6,464 nt of DNA from Syntrophaceae bacterium UBA7544 (GCA_002479215.1 DLME01000143.1:1-6464); one strand, 5' to 3'; shown: positions 1 through 5,764, counted from the stretch's first letter. The notes: generated by a model not told the origin, from the letters alone. Numbers and translations: made by a program.

Positions 1-182
1 AGGGAGTCAAAGCCTTTGTCGTTCTGAAGTCGGCAGGAGAAGCGACGGAAGAAGACCTGATGAATTTTTGCCAGGAGCAATTGCCCAAGTATAAAAGACC
101 GAAAGCCATTCAGCTGCTGGATGCCATGCCTAAAAGTGCAGTTGGTAAAATTCTCCGCAGAGAACTGAGAAAGCTGGGCTGA
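1..182 (+). CDS. acyl-CoA synthetase (AMP-forming), C-terminal end, partial
   Basis: The reading frame begins at base 3 and is open from the window edge to TGA at 180-182, giving the last 59 residues of a protein whose start lies outside the window. It contains LPKYKRP followed by a PKSAVGKILRREL segment. This is the signature of the small C-terminal domain (AMP-binding_C) of the ANL adenylating superfamily. The lysine of GKILRR is the conserved catalytic lysine for the adenylation half-reaction, in which a carboxylic acid is activated to acyl-AMP before transfer to CoA. The family assignment is firm. The substrate (short-, medium-, long-chain or aromatic acid) cannot be read from this fragment. 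A candidate intrinsic terminator follows 24 bases after the stop, so this is probably the end of a transcription unit, convergent with the next gene. Confidence 0.9.
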   Translation, partial: GVKAFVVLKSAGEATEEDLMNFCQEQLPKYKRPKAIQLLDAMPKSAVGKILRRELRKLG

Positions 183-206
183 GAAGGCATCCTGGAAGGA
201 TGTAAT

Positions 207-250
207 TCCTGATCAGAAAATCGGCATCGAAGCCTTCATCAGGAGTTTTT
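207..250 (+). terminator. probable intrinsic terminator after the acyl-CoA synthetase gene
   Basis: TCCTGAT (207-213) is the exact complement of ATCAGGA (238-244), and five T follow at 246-250. A short GGC/GCC pairing can form inside the 24-nt loop. The position between two convergent genes fits a terminator. The long loop and short T tract make it a moderate-strength call. In the minus direction there is no T tract, so it would mainly serve the plus-strand gene. Confidence 0.5.
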
Positions 251-290
251 GCGGATCACTGGTTTTGTATAAAAATGGGACAAGTATTTT

Positions 291-989
291 TCAACACTTC
301 TGGGCTGCAAAACGGTCAAGCACTTGCCCCATATGCTTTTCTATAACGGCAAAACGTTTATCCGGAGAAAGCATTTCCCCCGCTGTCTGGATATATGGGG
401 CTTCGATCAACTCCTCTGCTCCGCTTTGCACCCATTCTTCAATGTTATCCTTTCTTACATCCAGATGAAACTGCAGGGCCAGGACATGATTTTTGTAAGA
501 GAAAGCCTGATTTTTGCAGGCTGTGCTTTCGGCCAGATGTTTCGCGCCGAAAGGTAAATCGAAAGTATCTCCGTGCCAGTGATAAGCGATAATTTCTGCA
601 GGCAGTCCCCGAAATAGTTTCGACGTTTTACCATCTTTGGTTAGATTAATTGGAAACCAACCGATTTCCTTATGAGCGTTGGGATAAACTTTAGCTCCTA
701 TCGCGGCAGCAATTAATTGTGCCCCCAAACAAATTCCCAAAACTTTAATTCCCTGCTTTATTGCCTGACCGATAAATCTTTTTTCGGCGGCAAGCCAGGG
801 ATATAAATTTTCCTCGTAAGCTCCCATCGGCCCGCCCATGATGATGAGCCAATCGATATCATCGAGCTTCGGCGGCACTTCTTTATTGTAAAAGCGTGTT
901 GAGGAAAGGGAATATCCTTTGGCATTAATCCATTCTTCGATATTGCCCAATCCCTCAAACGGCACATGCTGAAAATAATGTATTCTCAT
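291..989 (-). CDS. class I glutamine amidotransferase-like protein (GMP synthase-type GATase1 fold)
   Basis: A 232-residue protein with the class I glutamine amidotransferase fold. MGGPMG is at 51-56, the nucleophile elbow GICLGAQ carries Cys87, and HWHGDTFDLP is at 137-146. The histidine motif LQFH has His175. These features match the standalone GMP-synthase-like GATase1 group (about 230-240 aa), which lacks a fused synthetase domain and whose substrates are mostly unknown. Some relatives act as gamma-glutamyl peptidases or serve a separate synthetase partner. The third triad residue, normally Glu two positions after the His, is Asp177 here. No amidotransferase acceptor gene is adjacent, so the reaction cannot be assigned. 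The ATG at 987-989 is preceded by a weak GGGTGG ribosome site. The gene is convergent with the acyl-CoA synthetase and divergent from the PAS gene; it is probably cytoplasmic and monocistronic. Confidence 0.88.
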   Translation of the reverse strand: MRIHYFQHVPFEGLGNIEEWINAKGYSLSSTRFYNKEVPPKLDDIDWLIIMGGPMGAYEENLYPWLAAEKRFIGQAIKQGIKVLGICLGAQLIAAAIGAKVYPNAHKEIGWFPINLTKDGKTSKLFRGLPAEIIAYHWHGDTFDLPFGAKHLAESTACKNQAFSYKNHVLALQFHLDVRKDNIEEWVQSGAEELIEAPYIQTAGEMLSPDKRFAVIEKHMGQVLDRFAAQKC

Positions 990-1210
990 ATTTAATTACC
1001 ACCCAACACCATGATAATTATGTATAATTTCACTTGACACCATAAACTATCCAATGCCAATCTATTTTGCAATCGAAATGTTATATTGTGGGTGATTTTT
1101 AGGGGGAAGATATGGTTTGCTAAGAACCAGTTGAAGGCATTAGCGTCAGGTCTGGAAATATAAAAAAAAGTGAGCAAACTAGAATTATAATATTGGAATT
1201 GGAGGTAAAA

Positions 1211-1615
1211 ATGATTGGTGAGTTAGACAAAAATGTTTTGAATGCATTGCTGGAAACAATTCCTGTGGAGTTTTCGGTGGTAGATAAAAACGATAAAGTG
1301 CTTGCCTGGAATAAGCATGAGACAAGAATATTCAAAAGGCCTAAGGGGGCGGTAGGCCGCGATGTGCGGGATTGTCATCCTAAGGGCAGTCTTAATAAAG
1401 TGGAGACGATTTTAGCGGAGATGAAAGCGGGGAAAAGGGATAGTGCTCAACTCTGGATAGATTTACCCATGCAAGGCAAAGATACGCCCCAAAAAGTATT
1501 GATAGAATATTATGCGCTAAGGGATGTGGCAGGCAAATATTTGGGGTGTTTGGAAGTTTCACAAAACATAACCGATATACAGAAAATTACCGGCCAAAAA
1601 CGTTTGCTTGATTAG
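1211..1615 (+). CDS. standalone PAS-domain sensor protein of the DUF438 C-terminal type
   Basis: A 134-residue protein that is essentially one PAS domain. The start is set at ATG 1211 because a strong GGAGG (1201-1205) lies five bases upstream; a longer frame from TTG 1193 would place this ribosome site inside the gene. Recognisable pieces are LLETIPVEFSVVDKNDKVLAWN (residues 13-34, opening strands), IF-RP-GAVGRDV, CHPKGSLNKVETIL (Cys55-His56-Pro57 onward), the WIDL strand, and a C-terminal LGCLEVSQNITDIQKI ending in KRLLD. This pattern resembles the PAS module at the end of DUF438/hemerythrin proteins of anaerobes. There is no kinase, GGDEF or DNA-binding domain, so it would need a partner for output. 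The ligand is unknown; PAS domains bind haem, flavin or small metabolites, and Cys55-His56 are candidate ligands only by position. There is no signal peptide, so it should be cytoplasmic. The family call is good and the function open. Confidence 0.82.
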   Translation: MIGELDKNVLNALLETIPVEFSVVDKNDKVLAWNKHETRIFKRPKGAVGRDVRDCHPKGSLNKVETILAEMKAGKRDSAQLWIDLPMQGKDTPQKVLIEYYALRDVAGKYLGCLEVSQNITDIQKITGQKRLLD

Positions 1616-1647
1616 CGTTATTTCCTCAAAAGAAAGCAGTAACGAGA

Positions 1648-1682
1648 GCGTCACCGTTGGCTGTAAGCCGTACGGTGGATGC
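1648..1682. repeat. strong hairpin between two convergent genes (possible bidirectional terminator or dispersed palindrome)
   Basis: CACCGT (1652-1657) pairs with ACGGTG (1672-1677). Inside, GGCT/AGCC forms a second stem closed by a 3-nt loop, and GCGT (1648-1651) can extend the base by pairing with ATGC (1679-1682), with one bulge and one G-T pair. It lies 32 bases after the PAS stop and 5 bases from the stop of the minus-strand gene. Neither side carries a clean T tract, so a terminator role is only moderately supported. A dispersed palindromic repeat is an alternative. Confidence 0.45.
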
Positions 1683-1687
1683 ATTTG

Positions 1688-2644
1688 TTATATTTCGGAT
1701 AGATTATACGGCAAGCGAAACTTTGCATAGGCACCTATATCGTCAACGAATGATCGCCAGTTGTCTTGGGTGCACCTCCGAGAAACGTAACGCGCTGCCA
1801 TTTTGGTGAACGCACATGCAACCTTGGTTAAGTCTTCTACAAATATCCTAAGAATAGCGGAATTGTCTGCGCCGTAGGACAGATAAATGGCATCCCGATA
1901 GTTCGCTTTTCCTCGGTAACGAAATGCCTGCACAAGGAAGTTGACATGTGCTCTTGATAGTCTTGCATCTCTTAGCGCTTTCGCCGCTTTAGTTCTGAAG
2001 TCAGCAAACCCTTGCCGTTTAAATTCCGAATTATCCCTTACTTCTTCTTCCAATCTCGATTTTTCATATTCCGCCGTGCCTTTCAAATAGGAAATAGCGG
2101 CACCAAAGGCCTCTTCGTGATTTGTAGGCGTACGGCTAAGATCATGCGGGTTACCATTACGAATCTCAGCAATTTTATTTTCAATATTTGTTGGCGTAAT
2201 GTCTTCAAAATTGAGATTGAAAGGTGCAACCGCCAAATTACGCATTGCTATTTCAGTTTGCCAAATCTTTCCGGTTTTAGAATGAGTCTGAGGGTCTCCT
2301 CCTGTTGCTGCCGCGATCATTGATTTGCTTGCATAATAGGTAGCATAATACCAAGCAACTATGGCGGACCGTACACAAGAATAAGGTTCATCCAGTTCTA
2401 AGGCCTTTTGTAGTGCCGATACGTTGTGCATTGCCATCAACATGCATGCAAAGGCTAGAGTATCGGCTTCTTCATTAAGAGTGCGCCTTTGTACTAGGTC
2501 GTAGAACTCACACAATGAGTCGTTCGAGAACGCTCCTTCATCTACAAGAATTGATAAGGCTCTCATCCAATTCACGGTTCCTTGAAATGCAAACCGCGGA
2601 GTTGATTGTTGGTTTTCAAAAAGCCTATCGAGTAACCAAGTCAT
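1688..2644 (-). CDS. uncharacterised protein with HEPN-like helical motifs
   Basis: A 318-residue protein I do not recognise as a named family. The start is placed at ATG 2642-2644, with AAGGGA seven bases upstream. A longer frame from TTG 2668 adds eight residues and has no better ribosome site. It looks largely alpha-helical and soluble, with no signal peptide or membrane segment. Residues 93-127 read RSAIVAWYYATYYASKSM, then a THSKTG stretch with His121. This resembles the paired-tyrosine helix and downstream Ser-His-Lys of HEPN domains. Residues 241-255 (FRYRGKANYRDAIYL) recall the R-x2-ADY-x-D motif at the end of such domains. Between them is an acidic, charged insertion (about 145-235) that could be a coiled region. 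HEPN proteins are often toxins, RNases or defence components, but no antitoxin-like partner is adjacent and no consensus catalytic R-x4-6-H is evident. The gene is flanked by a hairpin on one side and a very AT-rich spacer (2669-2765) on the other, fitting an accessory gene. HEPN relatedness is my inference. Confidence 0.7.
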   Translation of the reverse strand: MTWLLDRLFENQQSTPRFAFQGTVNWMRALSILVDEGAFSNDSLCEFYDLVQRRTLNEEADTLAFACMLMAMHNVSALQKALELDEPYSCVRSAIVAWYYATYYASKSMIAAATGGDPQTHSKTGKIWQTEIAMRNLAVAPFNLNFEDITPTNIENKIAEIRNGNPHDLSRTPTNHEEAFGAAISYLKGTAEYEKSRLEEEVRDNSEFKRQGFADFRTKAAKALRDARLSRAHVNFLVQAFRYRGKANYRDAIYLSYGADNSAILRIFVEDLTKVACAFTKMAARYVSRRCTQDNWRSFVDDIGAYAKFRLPYNLSEI

Positions 2645-2765
2645 TGCGCTTTCCCTTAAATATAACAATTAATATATCCAATGGGTATTTTCCGAACTTT
2701 TGTGAAATCTTACTTTATTTGATAAAAAATAAAAAGAGAAAATACTTAATATAATCAATACATTT

Positions 2766-3692
2766 TTAATGATTGTTTTCCGAAATGCTGCACAAAAGGG
2801 TTCCATTATTACAGGTATTGGATTCAAACTGCAAAGTCGGATGATCAATTTTAAATTTTTCTAAAAGAATTGTTCTTACTCTTTTTGCCAAATCGTCAAC
2901 TTTGCCCAACATTTGATCGGGCACGGTTATATGAACAGCCAATGCAATATTTTCAGCCGATGGATTCCAAACATGCAGGTCGTGAATTTCTTTTATTCCT
3001 TCAATCGATTCCAATGATTTCTGAATATCTTGCAGGTTTATTCCCGGCGGTGTGGCATTCATCAAAATAAGAATACTATCTTTCAATAAACCCCAGCCGC
3101 TGTATAATATCAATGCGACAATTAACCAAGAGAATACCGGATCAAGCCAAAACAAGGGCTTGAAAATCCAGATAATTCCGAGAATGGCAACAATTAAAGA
3201 AGTTGCGGCATCACTGAGCATGTGCAAAAAGGCGCTTTTCATGTTCAAATTGACTTTCGAGCCGGAGCGCAACATCAGGGCGGAAATAATGTTACCAATA
3301 AAACACATGAGGGCAATACAGATAACTAATTGTCCGGCAATCGGCTGGGGACTAAGGAATCTTTGCCATGCCTCTATGGCAATATAGAAACCTGCGCCAT
3401 ATAAAAGCGATACACTGATTAATGTTGCGAAGATTTCTACTCGTTTGTATCCAAAAGTTTGTTTATAAGTCGGCCCGCGCCTGCCCAAAAGCAGAGCCGC
3501 ATAGTTGATTACGAGAGAAATGAAGTCACTTAAATTATGCAACGCGTCGCTTATGAGCGCCATACAGCCGGAGACAATGCCGCCGTAAATCTGGACCGCC
3601 GGAATGATCAAATTCATGGCCATGGAAACAATTAAACGCTTGCCCCACGATGCTTCTGGATGATTGTAATTTTGATGCTGATGAACCGACAA
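2766..3692 (-). CDS. cation diffusion facilitator (CzcD/ZitB-type divalent metal efflux transporter)
   Basis: A 308-residue inner-membrane protein of the CDF family, which exports Zn2+ and related divalent metals in exchange for protons. About six hydrophobic segments lie within residues 20-210. The metal site pairs are H52-x3-D56 in SDALHNLSD (helix 2) and H157-x3-D161 in HMLSD (helix 5); the HD-HD set is typical of zinc-selecting members. The cytoplasmic C-terminal domain has HDLHVW (237-242), His254 and His284, followed by LQFE and Cys294, as in CzcD. The N-terminus carries a short His-rich stretch (HQHQNYNH) instead of a long His loop. No ATG precedes the first membrane helix, and TTG at 3690-3692 follows GAGGA with three bases between, so a TTG start is likely. 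It is preceded by a divergent regulatory region shared with cimA. The exact metal is not shown. Confidence 0.93.
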   Translation of the reverse strand: MSVHQHQNYNHPEASWGKRLIVSMAMNLIIPAVQIYGGIVSGCMALISDALHNLSDFISLVINYAALLLGRRGPTYKQTFGYKRVEIFATLISVSLLYGAGFYIAIEAWQRFLSPQPIAGQLVICIALMCFIGNIISALMLRSGSKVNLNMKSAFLHMLSDAATSLIVAILGIIWIFKPLFWLDPVFSWLIVALILYSGWGLLKDSILILMNATPPGINLQDIQKSLESIEGIKEIHDLHVWNPSAENIALAVHITVPDQMLGKVDDLAKRVRTILLEKFKIDHPTLQFESNTCNNGTLLCSISENNH

Positions 3693-3780
3693 GATTCCTC
3701 TTTTTTGATTTCAGTAGTTGTTTATTAGCTTAGCACATTTCTTGCTCTATTAAAATCTTCTTTGATGGTGGGCATACTCA

Positions 3781-3808
3781 ATTATAGAAATTATTTCTAT
3801 TGACAAAA
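3781..3808 (-). promoter_or_regulatory. candidate promoter of the cation efflux gene
   Basis: On the minus strand a perfect TATAAT lies at 3786-3781. A poor -35-like TTTTGT lies 16 bases upstream at 3808-3803. Transcription would start near 3774, leaving a leader of about 80 bases before the TTG start. The -35 match is weak, so use would depend on an activator or alternative elements. It overlaps the opposite promoter for the cimA leader. Confidence 0.35.
3784..3800. promoter_or_regulatory. 17-bp perfect palindrome, candidate operator between divergent promoters
   Basis: ATAGAAAT, one T, then ATTTCTAT: an 8-1-8 perfect inverted repeat. Its last base is the first base of the TTGACA -35 of the cimA leader promoter, and it fills the spacer of the candidate minus-strand transporter promoter. 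The 7-1-7 core layout is like that of Fur-family boxes, though the bases match the Fur consensus only partly. The regulator is unknown. Confidence 0.45.
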
Positions 3809-3828
3809 TGCCATTAAAAAAATATTAT
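3800..3828 (+). promoter_or_regulatory. sigma-70-type promoter for the leader peptide and cimA
   Basis: A perfect TTGACA (3800-3805), a 17-base spacer and TATTAT (3823-3828, five of six matches). Transcription should start near 3835, about 19 bases before the leader peptide ATG. This is the best promoter match in the window. Confidence 0.75.
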
Positions 3829-3853
3829 ACAGCCAAATTAAATATTTGACCCT

Positions 3854-3934
3854 ATGAATACGATCATTATTAGTGAAATTATAATTAGCATCATCATAAT
3901 TAGCTTCTCCATAAGAGGCCTGGTTATGGAGTAG
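3854..3934 (+). CDS. isoleucine-rich leader peptide controlling cimA (attenuator peptide)
   Basis: A 26-codon frame from ATG 3854 to TAG 3932. Eleven residues are Ile: codons 4-6, 9-11, 13-16 and 20. Runs of three, three and four Ile are separated by Ser/Glu or Ser, and the frame ends RGLVME. All three Ile codons (ATT, ATC, ATA) are used. Leu and Val occur once each, so the peptide points to Ile rather than to all branched-chain amino acids. It starts about 19 bases after the predicted transcription start, its last codons and stop lie in a hairpin, and an intrinsic terminator follows 26 bases later, just before cimA. This is the layout of ribosome-mediated attenuation leaders such as those of ilv and leu operons. 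Weak points: I see no Shine-Dalgarno sequence before the ATG, and low local GC raises Ile content by chance. Residues 5-19 are built of three 15-base units (Ile-Ile-Ser-x-x). Confidence 0.75.
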   Translation: MNTIIISEIIISIIIISFSIRGLVME

Positions 3935-3942
3935 CCATAATT
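3903..3942 (+). promoter_or_regulatory. leader hairpin with alternative pairing (pause hairpin / anti-pause segments)
   Basis: CTCCATAA (3907-3914) pairs perfectly with TTATGGAG (3924-3931) around a 9-nt loop. GCT (3903-3905) with AGC (3933-3935) extends the stem past one mismatch. The same central segment TTATGG (3924-3929) can instead pair with CCATAA (3935-3940) around a 5-nt loop, with two further G-T pairs. The first hairpin covers the last leader codons and stop, so a translating ribosome decides which pairing forms. A ribosome held at Ile codons 3890-3901 would mask the 5' arm. Confidence 0.6.
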
Positions 3943-3959
3943 CAAATCAAACGAAATCG

Positions 3960-3998
3960 AAATCCGCTGCCAGGGAAACCCGACAGCGGATTTTTTTT
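3960..3998 (+). terminator. intrinsic terminator (attenuator) upstream of cimA
   Basis: A perfect 10-bp stem AAATCCGCTG (3960-3969) / CAGCGGATTT (3984-3993), an inner GGG/CCC pairing closed by AAA, and eight consecutive T at 3991-3998. It sits between the Ile-rich leader frame and the cimA ribosome site (GAGGA, 4005-4009), so it must be read through for cimA to be expressed. This is the strongest terminator in the window and the stop element of the proposed attenuator. A possible competing pairing is CCTGGT (3919-3924) with GCCAGG (3969-3974), which would invade its loop side. Confidence 0.9.
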
Positions 3999-4013
3999 GA
4001 AAGTGAGGACAAA

Positions 4014-5597
4014 ATGGCAAAAAATCAAATTTTGATTTACGATACCACTTTAAGGGATGGAACACAGGGAGAACAAACCAATTTTTCGGCGGAAGAAAAA
4101 CTGCGCATAGCCCAACGGTGTGATGAAACACATTTCCATTACATCGAAGGCGGCTGGCCGGGTTCCAATCCCAAAGACGTGCGCTTTTTCGAAATGGCAA
4201 AAAAAGTTAACTTTAAAAATTTACGGTTGACGGCATTCGGCAGTACCCGCCGTCCGCATATGAAGCCGGAATCATGCCCCAATTTGAAGTCTTTGGTCAA
4301 AGCAGGCACCCCTGCCTGCGCTATAGTCGGAAAAGCGTGGGATCTGCACGTAACCGAAATTCTTAAAACTGATCTGGATGAGAATTTAACCATGATTACC
4401 GACTCCATCGAATACTTGAAAGCGATGGGTAAAGAAGTTCTTTTTGATGCCGAACATTTTTTCGATGGCTATAAAAACAATCCCCGCTATGCGGCCAAAG
4501 TTGTCAAAACGGCGCTTACCGCCGGTGCGGATATGATAGTTTTTTGCGATACCAACGGCGGTTCTATGCCTAATGAAATCAGCGATATCTTAAAAAAAAT
4601 ATCTTCTTATATCCCTTTAAATATAGCCGGTATTCATACGCATAACGACTGCGGGCTTGCCGTTGCCAATTCCATCGCTGCTGTACAGGAAGGAGTTAAG
4701 ATGGTTCAGGGAACGATCAATGGTTACGGAGAAAGATGCGGCAATGCCGACTTAATTTCTATCATTGCCAATTTGCAGCTGAAAATGGGTAAAAATTGTT
4801 TGCCTGCGGAATCTATCCGACAGCTGACGAACCTTTCTCATTATGTAAGCGATGTCGCCAACGTTCCGCCGCTTAATTCGCGGCCGTTTGTGGGGCGCAG
4901 CGCTTTTGCGCACAAAGGCGGAGTGCATGTCAGCGCTGTGGTCAAAAACTCCATGGCCTATGAGCATATACAACCGGAACTTGTCGGCAACCACCGGCGC
5001 GTCCTGGTTTCCGATTTGGCGGGCAAAAGCAATATTGAATATAAAGCCAAAGAATTGGGTATTAACCTGGCTAAAAATGATGCCCTCAGTAAAAAAATAG
5101 TGCATGAAGTCAAACTTATGGAGGATCGAGGTTTTCAGTTTGACGCCGCCGACGGCTCGCTTTCCGTGCTGATTAAGAAGGTGATTGGCGAGTTTATCGA
5201 ACCTTTTACTCTGGAGAGTTTTAATGTTGTTACTTCGCGCTCGGAAGATAAACCTTGTCTTTCTCAGGCCACTATTAAAATATCGGTCGATGGTGAGGAA
5301 GAATTAACTGCTGCCGAGGGAAACGGTCCGGTGAATGCTCTCGATCACGCTCTGCGTAAAGCGCTCACAAAATTTTATCCGCAAATTAAAGAGATGCATT
5401 TGGTTGATTTTAAAGTGCGCACGCTGGAAGGTTCGGAAGGCACAGCCGCGAGTGTTCGGGTGCTTTTGGATTCCACGGATGGAGAAGATGTATGGAGTAC
5501 TATCGGCGTTTCCGAAAATATTATTGAAGCCAGTTGGCAGGCGCTTGTCGATAGTATTGAATACAAACTCAGTAAAGACAGGGTTAACAATAAATAA
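4014..5597 (+). CDS. cimA: (R)-citramalate synthase (2-isopropylmalate/homocitrate synthase family)
   Basis: A 527-residue enzyme of the DRE-TIM metallolyase family. Citramalate synthase condenses acetyl-CoA with pyruvate to (R)-citramalate, the first step of a threonine-independent route to 2-ketobutyrate and isoleucine. The N-terminal TIM barrel (about 1-290) has YDTTLRDGTQGEQ (9-21), with Arg14 and Asp15 as the catalytic/metal pair, and the metal-binding HTHND (208-212, His208 and His210). INGYGERCGNADL (235-247) follows. The linker region carries FAHKGGVHVSAV (298-309). The C-terminal LeuA-type dimerisation and allosteric domain (about 395-520) has GNGPVNALD (436-444) and TIGVSENIIEASWQALVD. 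The length and the GEQTNFS sequence after the first motif fit the long citramalate synthase subfamily rather than LeuA or homocitrate synthase. The upstream Ile-rich attenuator supports an isoleucine role. The ATG is preceded by GAGGA four bases upstream. Leucine or homocitrate synthesis are the alternatives, considered less likely. Confidence 0.93.
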   Translation: MAKNQILIYDTTLRDGTQGEQTNFSAEEKLRIAQRCDETHFHYIEGGWPGSNPKDVRFFEMAKKVNFKNLRLTAFGSTRRPHMKPESCPNLKSLVKAGTPACAIVGKAWDLHVTEILKTDLDENLTMITDSIEYLKAMGKEVLFDAEHFFDGYKNNPRYAAKVVKTALTAGADMIVFCDTNGGSMPNEISDILKKISSYIPLNIAGIHTHNDCGLAVANSIAAVQEGVKMVQGTINGYGERCGNADLISIIANLQLKMGKNCLPAESIRQLTNLSHYVSDVANVPPLNSRPFVGRSAFAHKGGVHVSAVVKNSMAYEHIQPELVGNHRRVLVSDLAGKSNIEYKAKELGINLAKNDALSKKIVHEVKLMEDRGFQFDAADGSLSVLIKKVIGEFIEPFTLESFNVVTSRSEDKPCLSQATIKISVDGEEELTAAEGNGPVNALDHALRKALTKFYPQIKEMHLVDFKVRTLEGSEGTAASVRVLLDSTDGEDVWSTIGVSENIIEASWQALVDSIEYKLSKDRVNNK

Positions 5598-5634
5598 TCA
5601 TACCAAACCGTCTTCTTGAATTTATCTTTACAGG

Positions 5635-5708
5635 GTCGAGTCATTGGTCCCTCGACATATAGATAGAACTATACGCCTGTCTCTCGAAGAAGCTTTGATT
5701 GCCAAAGC
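5635..5708 (+). other. three short hairpins in the cimA-yciO intergenic region
   Basis: The 167-base gap after cimA holds GTCGAG (5635-5640)/CTCGAC (5651-5656), TATAG (5658-5662)/CTATA (5669-5673), and GCTTTG (5692-5697)/CAAAGC (5703-5708). None is followed by a T tract, so they are not classical intrinsic terminators. They may form a structured 3' end or leader, or may be coincidental. The third overlaps the -35 of the candidate yciO promoter. No known riboswitch motif was recognised. Confidence 0.3.
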
Positions 5709-5727
5709 GCTAAATTATTGATATACA
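5699..5727 (+). promoter_or_regulatory. candidate promoter of the yciO-family gene
   Basis: TTGCCA (5699-5704, five of six matches to TTGACA), a 17-base spacer and TATACA (5722-5727, four of six). Transcription would begin near 5734, about 30 bases before the ATG at 5765. This suggests the gene can be transcribed independently of the attenuated cimA transcript. Confidence 0.45.
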
Positions 5728-5764
5728 CAATTGCAAATGAGGACAAGTAGTCGGGAATTTAGCC

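Noticed and set aside
1034..1039. Perfect TTGACA in the gap between the amidotransferase and PAS genes.
   Set aside because: No -10-like hexamer occurs 15-19 bases downstream.
1092..1163. A 23-codon GTG-started frame in the promoter region of the PAS gene, with a protein-like WFAKNQLKALASGLEI ending.
   Set aside because: There is no convincing ribosome site before the GTG, the frame is short, and there is no recognisable homology. It could be a gene remnant, but the sequence alone does not support a call.
1186..1191. Perfect TATAAT just upstream of the PAS gene.
   Set aside because: It has no -35 at a suitable distance (only an A tract), and the transcript would start almost at the ribosome site, so it is not listed as a promoter.
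3838..4200. Minus-strand open frame of 120 codons across the cimA leader and gene start.
   Set aside because: It runs antisense through the promoter, leader peptide, terminator and the start of a well-supported gene, and has no family features. It is a shadow frame.
4752..5105. Minus-strand open frame of 117 codons inside cimA.
   Set aside because: It lies wholly within the conserved citramalate synthase coding sequence and shows no independent domain or ribosome site.
5598..5764. Possible T-box or other riboswitch between cimA and yciO.
   Set aside because: No T-box consensus, no terminator with a T tract and no recognised aptamer core was found; only short hairpins are present.
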